A stretch of DNA of 20,507 nucleotides from an uncultured Eubacteriales bacterium (GCA_949740695.1 CATJIY010000124.1:1-20507), one strand, 5' to 3'. Shown: positions 1 to 7,131, counted from the stretch's first letter. The notes: generated by a model not told the origin, from the letters alone. Made by a program: numbers and translations.

Positions 1-238
1 AAGCCCCTGCGGCAAACATCCAAGGCATGGAGGTCAGGCTCAGCCCACCCAACAGCATCAGAACGCAAGGTACAACCCGCTTAACGTTCCAAAAGGTCTT
101 TTTATGGCCTTTTAGATAGGTACGGTAGGAGGGGTCTTGATAAGAGCTAAGCTGAAACATATGGACGGCCTGCCGCAAGGCAGAAAAGGCGCATGCCGCA
201 AAAGCGGCCGCCACCACCAAATAATAGAACCAGGTCAT
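1..238 (-). CDS. N-terminal fragment of a membrane-anchored protein, probably a MurF-like ligase
   Basis: Only the first 79 codons lie in the window; the rest runs off the left edge. The frame is open from the ATG at 238 to base 1. A GGAGGG ribosome site lies just upstream, and the start is 20 nt after the alpha/beta hydrolase stop, so the two are probably co-transcribed. The fragment has a first hydrophobic stretch (about residues 3-19), a soluble basic part containing HMFQLSSYQ and KGHKKTF, then a second hydrophobic stretch (about 55-75). A membrane segment followed by a 'QLxSYxxxxYxxYL' motif is what I remember from clostridial MurF-like ligases with an N-terminal membrane domain. The ligase domain itself would lie outside the window, so the assignment is an inference. 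It could be another small membrane protein. Confidence 0.5.
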   Translation of the reverse strand, partial: MTWFYYLVVAAAFAACAFSALRQAVHMFQLSSYQDPSYRTYLKGHKKTFWNVKRVVPCVLMLLGGLSLTSMPWMFAAGA

Positions 239-258
239 AAGCCCTCCTTCAATTCCCC

Positions 259-1023
259 TTATAAAAATGCCCGGAGGACAGCAGAAAACTGTCCCCAGTT
301 ATCTAAAAAACAAAAATGCCCAGCGTTTTGAATCATGGCCAGCCCCGCTCCAGGGATGTGCTGTTCCATGATTCGGCCATGCGCTAGGGGCGTGTCGGCA
401 TCCTGATCTCCCCACACCAGCAGCACCTGGGCTGTGATCTTTGGCATCAAATGGGTCAGGTCTACCAAAACGTTGCTCATTGTCTGCCGCATAACAGGAG
501 AAGCCGCCTTATAATCGGCACTGGCTCGTTTGTCTCGCTCCTGCGTATATAAATCGCCAAAAAGCGGAGCGGTAAAGGAAGACGTGCCCAGAACTTTCAG
601 CCCCTTGTAACTTAACTGGCGGAGCTTTTTCCCAACAGAGGGAGCTGGACGCACCCCAGCCGCATCAATCAGCACCGCCTTTTGGCACTTTACCGGGCAA
701 TCCGGGTCAGACAGCAGGGAAATCGCCACCCGGCCCCCATGGGAATGTCCTATAAAAACAGCCTGCTCCACCCCCAGTTTTTCACATAGGGCCAGCGTAA
801 AAGCGGCGTAATCCGCCAGATGCAAGGGAATCTTTGGCTCCTGCGTTTCTCCAACGCCGGGCATGTCAAAAGCCACCACCCGGTAACCCAGCTGGGATAG
901 AAGATCAAAAACCGGCTGATATAAAGAAACCGGCGCACCCCAACCATGAAGAAAAATCACCGGGCCTTTTTCTCCAGGCAGGTCAAGATAATGGGTGGAA
1001 AGGTCCTGTATTTCGGTCTGCAA
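259..1023 (-). CDS. alpha/beta hydrolase
   Basis: A 254-residue cytoplasmic alpha/beta-hydrolase-fold protein. Visible landmarks are the oxyanion-hole HGWG (26-29), the nucleophile elbow GHSHGG with Ser94, the acid region WGDQDADTP (Asp208 likely) and the catalytic His236 in NAGHF. Length and motif order match the family, which includes esterases, C-C hydrolases and haloperoxidase-like enzymes; the substrate cannot be read from sequence. The start is a TTG, chosen because GAGGTG lies 7 nt before it and the residues before HGWG have normal length. It lies 37 nt downstream of the creatininase-family gene and 20 nt upstream of the MurF-like fragment, so a three-gene operon is likely. Confidence 0.9.
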   Translation of the reverse strand: MQTEIQDLSTHYLDLPGEKGPVIFLHGWGAPVSLYQPVFDLLSQLGYRVVAFDMPGVGETQEPKIPLHLADYAAFTLALCEKLGVEQAVFIGHSHGGRVAISLLSDPDCPVKCQKAVLIDAAGVRPAPSVGKKLRQLSYKGLKVLGTSSFTAPLFGDLYTQERDKRASADYKAASPVMRQTMSNVLVDLTHLMPKITAQVLLVWGDQDADTPLAHGRIMEQHIPGAGLAMIQNAGHFCFLDNWGQFSAVLRAFL

Positions 1024-1030
1024 AAAGTTT

Positions 1031-1036
1031 CACCTC
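1031..1036 (-). promoter_or_regulatory. ribosome binding site deciding a TTG start
   Basis: GAGGTG on the minus strand, 7 nt before the TTG that opens the alpha/beta hydrolase. No ATG is better placed. Confidence 0.65.
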
Positions 1037-1060
1037 GTCAAAAAATGATAGACCGCCCGT

Positions 1061-1825
1061 TTATACCGGCTGCTCCCACAAAACCGGATCGGAAAGCACT
1101 TCCACCAGCTTGCTGGCGGCGGCCTCCGCCAAAGCGAATCCCTTTTCTTTGGACGCCAAATAGCTGTTGCCCATGACCCCGTTTTCCGTATGAGACTCCA
1201 TCTTGTGAAAGGTGGAAACCAGCCCCTGATCTTCATAAACCGAACAACCGCCGGGATAGCCCTTCGTCTCCCGGTAGCAGGGGTCCACCAAACTTTCGTC
1301 ATAGGCCAACATCAGGGAAGTCTCGCTTTCACAGGCGTGGTTCATGCACTTCTGACTCTCTAAAAAAGGCTCCTCGTCCACCGTCATGTAGTCGATGAAA
1401 TACACCGGAAAACCCAGCGCTAAATTGACGTCCACCAAAGCGGCCTTGGTAGGAGCGTTATTGCCGCCATGACCGTTGATAATCGCAATTTTTCGGAAGC
1501 CATGGGCGGCAATCGCCTGGCACTGCTCCAACAAAGCCTGCATATAAGTACGGGGCCGTAAGCTGATGGTACCCGCAAAACCCATATGATGCATGGAGTT
1601 TGCTGCAGCGAAGGTAGGCGCCACCACTGCGGGGATCTCTTTTTCATCCAGCGCTTGGGCAGCGCGCTCGGCAAACCAAGTAGCCAAAATGGCGTCGCAC
1701 CCAACTGGAAGATGGGGTCCGTGCTGCTCGGTAGAGCCGGTGGGCAGTAAAACAATGGCCTCTTTCCTGGCCAGCTGCGCAATCTGAGGACTGGTCAAAT
1801 TATCCCAGCGATAAGGCTTTTTCAT
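1061..1825 (-). CDS. creatininase-family amidohydrolase
   Basis: A 254-residue protein of the creatininase/creatinine amidohydrolase family, metal-dependent enzymes that open cyclic or linear amides. Members include creatininase, MftE-type peptidases and FAPy deformylase. Metal-ligand motifs are in the expected order: LPTGSTEQHGPHLP (Glu33, His35), Asp44 in GCD, INGHGGN (His119) and HACESETS (Glu166/Glu168). Family membership is firm; the substrate is not, and creatinine itself is unlikely to be implied. The ATG at 1825 has AGGAG just upstream. It is the first gene of the likely operon with the alpha/beta hydrolase, behind a roughly 190-nt structured leader. Confidence 0.92.
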   Translation of the reverse strand: MKKPYRWDNLTSPQIAQLARKEAIVLLPTGSTEQHGPHLPVGCDAILATWFAERAAQALDEKEIPAVVAPTFAAANSMHHMGFAGTISLRPRTYMQALLEQCQAIAAHGFRKIAIINGHGGNNAPTKAALVDVNLALGFPVYFIDYMTVDEEPFLESQKCMNHACESETSLMLAYDESLVDPCYRETKGYPGGCSVYEDQGLVSTFHKMESHTENGVMGNSYLASKEKGFALAEAAASKLVEVLSDPVLWEQPV

Positions 1826-1941
1826 AAAAATCTCCTTTTATAACTATCCAAAAGTAGGCGTGGTTATTTCTATTTTTTATCAAACGCCATATTTTCCCGT
1901 TATCTAAATAAGGACCGTTAAAAAGCGCCCTTTCAAAGACC

Positions 1942-2000
1942 GACGATGATGGCTAAACGGCAGTAAAAATCTCTCAAGATATGCTACCGTTATCATCGCC
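1942..2000 (-). promoter_or_regulatory. long stem-loop in the leader of the creatininase-family gene
   Basis: The 337-bp gap 1826-2162 holds no gene. Within it lies a three-tier hairpin. The outer arms are 1942-1950 and 1992-2000 (GACGATGAT against ATCATCGCC, one G-U type mismatch). Inner arms are 1957-1963 and 1984-1990 (ACGGCAG against CTACCGT), topped by a small ATCT/AGAT stem. It would begin about 17 nt into a transcript from the candidate promoter at 2024-2029. I do not recognise it as any known riboswitch class. No U-run follows it directly, so it is not a simple terminator. Confidence 0.45.
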
Positions 2001-2023
2001 CATAAAAACGCAGTATATAATAT

Positions 2024-2034
2024 ATTATATCATA
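2024..2034 (-). promoter_or_regulatory. candidate extended -10 promoter for the creatininase operon
   Basis: Minus strand reads TATGATATAAT: a perfect -10 hexamer TATAAT at 2024-2029, preceded by TG one base upstream (extended -10). No good -35 hexamer is seen at 16-18 bp. The region is AT-rich, so chance matches are possible. Confidence 0.45.
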
Positions 2035-2120
2035 GGATCAGCGATTTGCATAGCCATTCTTTTGGCGCGCTTTCTATGGATTTCCCGCAGTTTCACGAAA
2101 ATTTCAAAAATTTTTGTCAT

Positions 2121-2154
2121 AAAATAAAACAGAGGCACACCTGCCGGTGTGCCT
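2121..2154 (-). terminator. rho-independent terminator of the etf operon
   Basis: Perfect 9-bp stem, arms 2133-2141 and 2146-2154 (AGGCACACC/GGTGTGCCT) with a 4-nt loop. On the minus strand it is followed by CTGTTTTATTTTA. It begins 9 nt past the etfA stop. Confidence 0.85.
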
Positions 2155-2162
2155 TTAAAAAA

Positions 2163-3152
2163 CTATCCTTCCCGCCTGGCCTGAATTTCCGCAATCATGG
2201 CTGGAATCACTTGAACGGCGTCCCCCACGATGCCTACATCGGCTACATCAAAGATGGGCGCTTCCTCATCTTGGTTAATGGCCACCACATAGCCTGAGCC
2301 GGTCATACCAGAAAGATGCTGGGCGGCCCCCGATACGCCGCAGGCAATATACAGCGCTGGCGCTACGATTTTACCCGACTGCCCCACCTGATGATCCCGA
2401 GAAACCCATCCCGCCTCAATCGCTGGACGGGTGGCGCCTACCACGCCTCCCAGGACCTGGGCCAGCTGCTCCACCAGGGCAAAATTTTCCGCGCTGCCCA
2501 TGCCCCGCCCGCCGGCGACGATCACTTGGGCGGATTCCAAATCCGCCTGCTGGGCGATTTCCCGAACGGTCTCCCGCACTTTCACCGAAAAGTCACCTGC
2601 GGAAACTTCCACCGGAAAAGCGGTTATTTCGCCAGGCGACCCAGCCAGCGGCTTAACAAAGCATCCTGAGCGCAGGGTTGCAACCAGGGGTAGCCTTTCG
2701 CTTTCCACCTCCTGAAGAATGGTTCCTCCATACAGCGGAACAGTCCACCGGGGCATGTCTCCTTCCAAGGATAGCGCGATAACGTCTTGAATTCCGGCCG
2801 TTTCCAGCCGTGCGCACAACCGGGCGGTCACTTCCCGCCCCAGAGGCGTGTTCCCAGCCAGCACCGCCGCCGGATTTGTTTGCTGAACGGCCTGCTCCAG
2901 CGCTAAAACAAAAGCGTCGTTGGCTCCGGAGGAAAACGCCGCTCCTTGCGCCGAAAGCACCTGAGCGGCAAAAGGCGCGGAAACCGCCGCTGCTTGGCCG
3001 TTATCCTGTCCGATGAGTAAACCAATGACCTTTCCCCCAGTTTTTCCCGCCAGCATCTTTGCCGCGGTCAAGCTCTCCAACCCAGAACGGATGGGCTGCC
3101 CCTCTTTCTGTTCCAAAAAGACCAAGATATCCTTCCGATTGCTCCAATCCAT
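2163..3152 (-). CDS. etfA: electron transfer flavoprotein subunit alpha
   Basis: EtfA, the FAD-carrying large subunit that pairs with EtfB and passes electrons to or from flavin dehydrogenases. With the start used here it has 329 residues; an in-frame ATG at 3170 would add six. I chose 3152 because AGGAGGG lies 7 nt before it, whereas the upstream ATG has no site and would give a 4-nt overlap with etfB. The C-terminal FAD domain is clear: GGRGMGS (about 214-220), a GQSG element (about 257-260), SGAAQH (about 274-279) and INQDEEAPIF (about 292-301), followed by the usual DVGIVGD segment. Last gene of the operon, directly before the terminator. Confidence 0.96.
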   Translation of the reverse strand: MDWSNRKDILVFLEQKEGQPIRSGLESLTAAKMLAGKTGGKVIGLLIGQDNGQAAAVSAPFAAQVLSAQGAAFSSGANDAFVLALEQAVQQTNPAAVLAGNTPLGREVTARLCARLETAGIQDVIALSLEGDMPRWTVPLYGGTILQEVESERLPLVATLRSGCFVKPLAGSPGEITAFPVEVSAGDFSVKVRETVREIAQQADLESAQVIVAGGRGMGSAENFALVEQLAQVLGGVVGATRPAIEAGWVSRDHQVGQSGKIVAPALYIACGVSGAAQHLSGMTGSGYVVAINQDEEAPIFDVADVGIVGDAVQVIPAMIAEIQARREG

Positions 3153-3159
3153 CCTTTTG

Positions 3160-3166
3160 CCCTCCT
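3160..3166 (-). promoter_or_regulatory. ribosome binding site deciding the etfA start
   Basis: AGGAGGG on the minus strand, 7 nt before the ATG at 3152 and overlapping the end of etfB. It favours that start over the ATG at 3170. Confidence 0.7.
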
Positions 3167-3952
3167 TCATAGCGCCTTGGCCTGGACCATCATGGCCAAG
3201 GCTTTGGCTGCGGCGTCGGCACAGGATTCCTCCTGCAATTTAACGCCGGTCCGCCGCCTGACCGGTTCCCGAAGCCCAAGCTGCCTAAGCTGTGGCCCGG
3301 GAGCGGTTCCGCTCAGCGTCTCCGCCTCTATGACAGGAACCGCCGCCTTGCGGGCCGCCAGTTTACTTTTAATCGTGGGATATCGGGGATCATAAGCCGG
3401 CTTGTTCACTGTAATCAGACAGGGAACAGGGGCTTCCAGCAAGCGGTAGCCGTCCTCCGTCTCCTGCTTGACCAGCAGGCCGGGCTCTGTGGCGGTCAGC
3501 TCTACTCCGTCGCAAATCACCGGAATCCCCAAGATTTCAGCCAGCTGGGGTCCAGTCTGACCAGAAGCCCGGTCGGTGGCCTCCCGCCCGCAAAGAATAA
3601 CGTCAAAAGCCCGGCCTTCGGCCTGCAATTTTTGAATAGCCGCCGCCAACAGGCGGCCGTTCCCCAGAGTATCCCCCGGAGCCAGTTCGGCCCCGGCCAC
3701 CAGAAAGCCTTGGTCAGCGCCCACGGAAAGGCAGTTCTTTACACCATCCTTAGCGGCTTCCGGCCCAGCAGTGAGAACCGTAACGCTGCCGCCGGCGGCT
3801 TCCTTCAGCCGGACGGCCATTTCCAGGGCGTAAGTATCAAAAGGGTTGACCACCGGTGTGATCCCCTCCAGGTCAGGTTCTTGTGCGCCAGGCTTAAGCC
3901 GGACCGCTACCGAATCGTCCGGCACCTGCTTAATACATACCAAAAGTTCCAT
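3167..3952 (-). CDS. etfB: electron transfer flavoprotein subunit beta
   Basis: EtfB, 261 residues, the smaller Etf subunit. It begins with the typical MELLVCIKQVPD; NPFDTYALE (36-44) and the nucleotide-binding stretch CGREATDRASGQTGP (121-135) follow. The segment RYPTIKSKL (190-198) is the likely recognition loop that docks on the partner dehydrogenase. In bifurcating Etfs the nucleotide site holds a second FAD in place of AMP. The motif here, with DRAS after the conserved Asp, fits neither the DGDTAQVGP form I associate with clostridial bifurcating Etfs nor the mitochondrial form, so the mode cannot be decided. GGAGG lies 7 nt before the ATG. It starts 27 nt after the acyl-CoA dehydrogenase. 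Confidence 0.96.
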   Translation of the reverse strand: MELLVCIKQVPDDSVAVRLKPGAQEPDLEGITPVVNPFDTYALEMAVRLKEAAGGSVTVLTAGPEAAKDGVKNCLSVGADQGFLVAGAELAPGDTLGNGRLLAAAIQKLQAEGRAFDVILCGREATDRASGQTGPQLAEILGIPVICDGVELTATEPGLLVKQETEDGYRLLEAPVPCLITVNKPAYDPRYPTIKSKLAARKAAVPVIEAETLSGTAPGPQLRQLGLREPVRRRTGVKLQEESCADAAAKALAMMVQAKAL

Positions 3953-3979
3953 AACGTTTCCTCCCGTTTTGTCTCTCGG

Positions 3980-5119
3980 TTACAGCCGGCCAATGGTGTG
4001 ATTGGCGATGACGATCCGCTGAATCTCATTGGTGCCTTCAAAAATTTGAAAAATTTTTGCGTCCCGCAGCAACTTTTCCACCGGATATTCCCGGCTGTAG
4101 CCATATCCGCCAAAGATCTGAATGGCCTCCGACGCCGTCTTCATCGCGATATCCGAAGCATAACACTTGGCAATGGCCGACTCCCTGCCATGGGGCAGGC
4201 CCTGGTCCATCAAGGTAAGGGCGTGAGCCACCATCTGGCGGGCGGTCTCGATCTGAATCGCCATATCAGCTACCTTAAATTGCATGCCCTGATTTGCCAG
4301 GATGGACCGGCCAAACTGAACCCGTTCCCGGCCATAGGACACCGCTTCTTCCAAACCCCGCTGGGCGACGCCCACCGAAAGACATCCCATCCAGGCTCGG
4401 GCCTGATCCAGCGTCTGCATGGCAATGGCATAACCCTGCCCCTCCTGACCAATCAGCGCAGAGGCCGGCACCCGGCAGTTTTCCAGCACCACATCACAGG
4501 TGTTGGACCCCCGGATGCCCAGCTTGTCCTCCTCATGCCCAAAGGAAAGGCCGGGCGTTCCCGCCTCCACCAGAAACATAGACAACCCCTTGGCTCCACC
4601 AGCTTTGTCCGTTTTAGCGGCCACACAATAAAAAGCGGCTACACTCCCGTTGGTGATAAAACATTTGCGCCCATTGAGAATATAGCCGTCTCCGTCCTTT
4701 TGGGCGGTGGCTTTACCCGCGCCGGGGTCGGACCCGGCCCCGGGTTCAGTGAGGCAGAACGCTCCCAGGCCCCCTTCCTCAATCAGCTGACACACCCGGC
4801 GCTTTTGTTCCTCATTGCCTGCCAGCAGCACCGGTTTCAGCCCCAAACCGCTGGCCGAAATGGTGGTGGCAAAGCCGGCGTCCGCCTTGGCCATTTCTTC
4901 CATCAAAGCGGCGGCGTCCACCCGGCTCAGGCCCATGCCGCCGTAAGCTTCAGGCACCTCCAGCATGTGCAACTGCATTTCCATAGCCTTTTCATAAATC
5001 TCCCGGGGCCACGCCCCAGTGCGGTCGTATTCCTTGGATTGCTCCTTGACTTCCTTTTCACAAAATTCCTTTACCATACCCAGCAATTCCTGGGCTTCTT
5101 CTGAAATCAAATATGCCAT
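3980..5119 (-). CDS. acyl-CoA dehydrogenase
   Basis: A 379-residue acyl-CoA dehydrogenase of normal length. FAD signature CLTEPGAGSD lies at about 122-131, GGYGYSREYP at about 337-346, and the catalytic glutamate is Glu361 in FEGTNEIQR. Active-site placement is that of short-chain and medium-chain enzymes (butyryl-CoA-type), not the isovaleryl class. The ATG at 5119 has AGGAG upstream; an in-frame extension to 5221 lacks family similarity and is not used. It is followed by etfB and etfA, its expected electron partners. It may reduce crotonyl-CoA or acryloyl-CoA, or oxidise a short acyl-CoA; the direction is not readable from sequence. Confidence 0.95.
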   Translation of the reverse strand: MAYLISEEAQELLGMVKEFCEKEVKEQSKEYDRTGAWPREIYEKAMEMQLHMLEVPEAYGGMGLSRVDAAALMEEMAKADAGFATTISASGLGLKPVLLAGNEEQKRRVCQLIEEGGLGAFCLTEPGAGSDPGAGKATAQKDGDGYILNGRKCFITNGSVAAFYCVAAKTDKAGGAKGLSMFLVEAGTPGLSFGHEEDKLGIRGSNTCDVVLENCRVPASALIGQEGQGYAIAMQTLDQARAWMGCLSVGVAQRGLEEAVSYGRERVQFGRSILANQGMQFKVADMAIQIETARQMVAHALTLMDQGLPHGRESAIAKCYASDIAMKTASEAIQIFGGYGYSREYPVEKLLRDAKIFQIFEGTNEIQRIVIANHTIGRL

Positions 5120-5288
5120 AAAAATCTCCTTTTTGTTTAGAATCCGTACCAATCGCCGCGAGCTGCGGTAAAAAAGCTGGAACGACACAAGGGATTCCCG
5201 GGTTTTCTGGCTTGCCGGCAACCGCTTTTTTCCGCAAGCCGGAATATTCTGACCGCTGGCGCAGCTTCTTGGAACCTGTATTCTGATC

Positions 5289-6710
5289 CTAAATCCGGCG
5301 GCAGACTTTACCAGGATTCAAAATACCGTTTGGATCAAAAATTCCTTTGATTCCAGTCATCAGCTCCATGGCTACCGGTCCGGCCGCCTGGGCCAGATAA
5401 TCCAGCTTGCCATGGCCAATGCCATGCTCCCCGGAAATCTGTCCCCCCAGCCGGACAGCTTCCTGATAAGCCCGCTCCATAAAGCTTTTTACCTGTTCCT
5501 GGAAGGACTGCGGCTCCATGTCGTTGGAGCAGGCATAAATATGCAGGTTTCCGTCTCCCGCATGACCGAACCGCTTGACTGCAAAATCATAATCCTCCGA
5601 AATCTGGCTGATAAAAGCCACATATCCGGCAATCTGATTCACCGGCACCACCACGTCGCACTCGTCCAGCAGTTTCGTATCGGCTTCAATGGCCTCTAAA
5701 AAAGAGGACCTTGCGGCCCAAGCATCTTTTTTCAGCTGGGGCGTATCGGCAACCAAAATATCCAGAGCCCCAGCCTCCAGCGCAATTTCAGAGGCCCGCT
5801 CCACCACATCCATCAAGGCGTCCTCATCCTCCCCATCAAAGGTCACCAGCAAATAGGCGTTAATCTGACTGCCCTGGTGGTTCTGGGGAAAGGTCGATTT
5901 TTTCAAGTAACGCTCGCTGAGACGGACGATCTCCCGCTCCATAAATTCCAAGGCCTGAGGCTGGAGACCCGAGCGCATCAGCTGTGGAACAGTGGCGACG
6001 CAGTCCTCCAAAGATTCATAAAGCGCCACCAGACTAATGGTCTCTTTCGGCGCTGAAATCAGTTTCAGCGTCATTTCGGTAATCACCCCTAAAGTGCCCT
6101 CCGAACCGATCATCAAGTGAAGCAGGGAATAGCCCGAACTCGTTTTAGAGACCGGCGCCCCCAACTCCAGAACCTCCCCGGAAGGCAAAACGGCAGTGAC
6201 CGCCAGCACATAGTCTCGAGTGGCGCCATATTTCACCGCCCGCATGCCGCCGGCATTGGTGGAAACATTCCCCCCCAGCGTGGCGAATTTCTCCCCCGGA
6301 TCAGGCGGATAAAGCAACCCCTGCTTGGCAGCATCCTCCGCCAAATCGTTCAGCAAAACGCCAGCCTGAACCCGAACAGTAAGATTTTCTAAATCATAAG
6401 AAAGAATCTGATTCATTTTCACAGTGGAAAGCACCACTCCGCCATATAGCGGCACCGCGCCGCCTACCAGTCCGGTGCCCGCGCCTCTTGGAGTAACCGG
6501 AACGTTGTATTGATTGCACAGCCGCAAAACATCCGATACCTCCTGGGTAGTGCGGACCTCCACCACCGCTTCCGGCATCGCTTTACCATAGATGGGCATT
6601 TCATCATGAGAAAAATCCTCGTTAATCTCCGGACCGGAAAACACCCGGCCAGGAACAGCCTCTTTCAAAGCCTGGAGCAGCTCGGGCGTAACCGATTGAT
6701 AGCAAGACAT
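5289..6710 (-). CDS. FAD-binding oxidase of the GlcD/D-lactate dehydrogenase family
   Basis: A 473-residue flavoprotein of the VAO/GlcD family, which oxidises 2-hydroxyacids such as D-lactate or glycolate. The FAD-binding loop is TPRGAGTGLVGGA (73-85), with DPGEKFATLGGNVSTNAGG (137-155) after it. The C-terminal substrate part has KRFGHAGDGNLH (379-390), GEHGIGHGK (427-435) and NPGKV at the end. The start at 6710 has AGGAG 10 nt upstream; the frame extends to 6830 but that part overlaps the operon promoter. First gene of the operon with acyl-CoA dehydrogenase, etfB and etfA, which resembles the Etf-linked lactate dehydrogenase (LctBCD) of Acetobacterium. A role as Etf-dependent lactate dehydrogenase is inferred. 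Confidence 0.92.
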   Translation of the reverse strand: MSCYQSVTPELLQALKEAVPGRVFSGPEINEDFSHDEMPIYGKAMPEAVVEVRTTQEVSDVLRLCNQYNVPVTPRGAGTGLVGGAVPLYGGVVLSTVKMNQILSYDLENLTVRVQAGVLLNDLAEDAAKQGLLYPPDPGEKFATLGGNVSTNAGGMRAVKYGATRDYVLAVTAVLPSGEVLELGAPVSKTSSGYSLLHLMIGSEGTLGVITEMTLKLISAPKETISLVALYESLEDCVATVPQLMRSGLQPQALEFMEREIVRLSERYLKKSTFPQNHQGSQINAYLLVTFDGEDEDALMDVVERASEIALEAGALDILVADTPQLKKDAWAARSSFLEAIEADTKLLDECDVVVPVNQIAGYVAFISQISEDYDFAVKRFGHAGDGNLHIYACSNDMEPQSFQEQVKSFMERAYQEAVRLGGQISGEHGIGHGKLDYLAQAAGPVAMELMTGIKGIFDPNGILNPGKVCRRI

Positions 6711-6758
6711 ACTGGCGTTTCTCCTTTCCTGGGACGGGGCGAAAAGCCCGCCCTCTCG

Positions 6759-6786
6759 CCGCTCAATTTTCTGGAAAATTGAGCGG
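6759..6786 (-). repeat. perfect 12-bp inverted repeat at the 5' end of the GlcD-Etf operon transcript
   Basis: Arms 6759-6770 and 6775-6786 (CCGCTCAATTTT/AAAATTGAGCGG) with loop CTGG. It begins about 8 nt after the predicted transcription start and about 50 nt before the start codon. On the minus strand no U-run follows, so it is not a terminator for the operon; on the plus strand it is followed by a T-rich run. It could be an operator for a repressor or an mRNA-stabilising 5' hairpin. A second, weaker GC-rich hairpin (about 6731-6753) follows. Confidence 0.65.
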
Positions 6787-6801
6787 TTCCTTTTAATTTT
6801 T

Positions 6802-6830
6802 ATCATAGGCAAAACCCTGGAGAAAGTCAA
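6802..6830 (-). promoter_or_regulatory. sigma-A promoter of the GlcD-acyl-CoA dehydrogenase-Etf operon
   Basis: -35 TTGACT (6825-6830), 17-bp spacer, -10 TATGAT (6802-6807) on the minus strand. The transcript would start near 6795, giving a leader of about 85 nt. Its position rules out the longer reading frame to 6830 as the true start of the oxidase. Confidence 0.8.
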
Positions 6831-7023
6831 GAAAAATCGAGGGGTTTTCCAGCAGGCGGGAGCGCTTTTCCTTCTTAAACGAAGATTTTTTGCAAAGATG
6901 ATTTTTTAGGTGCATTTTACAAACATTTGTGCTAAAATAAAAGAGTCTTTCCGCATCAAACACCTGGCATCCCTAGATCAAAATTGTCAATGCAGCCGCT
7001 AACGGGTTTTCCTTGAAGAAGCG

Positions 7024-7052
7024 TTGCCGCCGGGCCAGCTTTGTGATATAAT
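7024..7052 (+). promoter_or_regulatory. promoter of the DUF2156 gene
   Basis: -35 TTGCCG (7024-7029), 17-bp spacer, perfect -10 TATAAT (7047-7052) with TG one base upstream (extended -10). The start would be near 7059. The 420-bp gap 6711-7131 holds no gene: it carries this promoter, the divergent one at 6802-6830, and several inverted repeats. Confidence 0.75.
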
Positions 7053-7054
7053 GG

Positions 7055-7068
7055 ATTTGTTGACAAAT
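7055..7068 (+). promoter_or_regulatory. possible operator at the transcription start of the DUF2156 gene
   Basis: A palindrome ATTTGT-TG-ACAAAT covers the predicted start site. A related ACAAA-CA-TTTGT palindrome lies at 6919-6930. The arms TTTGT/ACAAA are shared, so one regulator could read both. No known box was matched. Confidence 0.35.
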
Positions 7069-7131
7069 GCGGCGGCAACCTGCGGGACATGCTTATTTTT
7101 TGCCAGAAGCAAACGAAACGAGGAATTCTAA

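Noticed and set aside
1942..2000. Guanidine-I, THF or purine riboswitch before the creatininase gene
   Set aside because: None of the conserved cores of those classes is visible; only a long hairpin is supported.
3632..5104. 490-codon open frame on the plus strand
   Set aside because: It lies wholly antisense to etfB and the acyl-CoA dehydrogenase, which have clear family motifs. Its protein has no recognisable domain, and long antisense frames are common at this GC content.
5120..5221. In-frame upstream extension of the acyl-CoA dehydrogenase
   Set aside because: No similarity to the family N-terminus; the ATG at 5119 has AGGAG and gives the usual length.
5209..5240. Inverted repeat GGCTTGC/GCAAGCC between the oxidase and acyl-CoA dehydrogenase genes
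   Set aside because: Stem of 7 bp with an 18-nt loop and no U-run; it may be a processing hairpin but I cannot support a terminator, and the genes appear to be one operon.
7055..7068. Rex or FNR binding site
   Set aside because: The palindrome ATTTGT-TG-ACAAAT does not have the spacing of TTGTGAA-N4-TTCACAA or TTGAT-N4-ATCAA.
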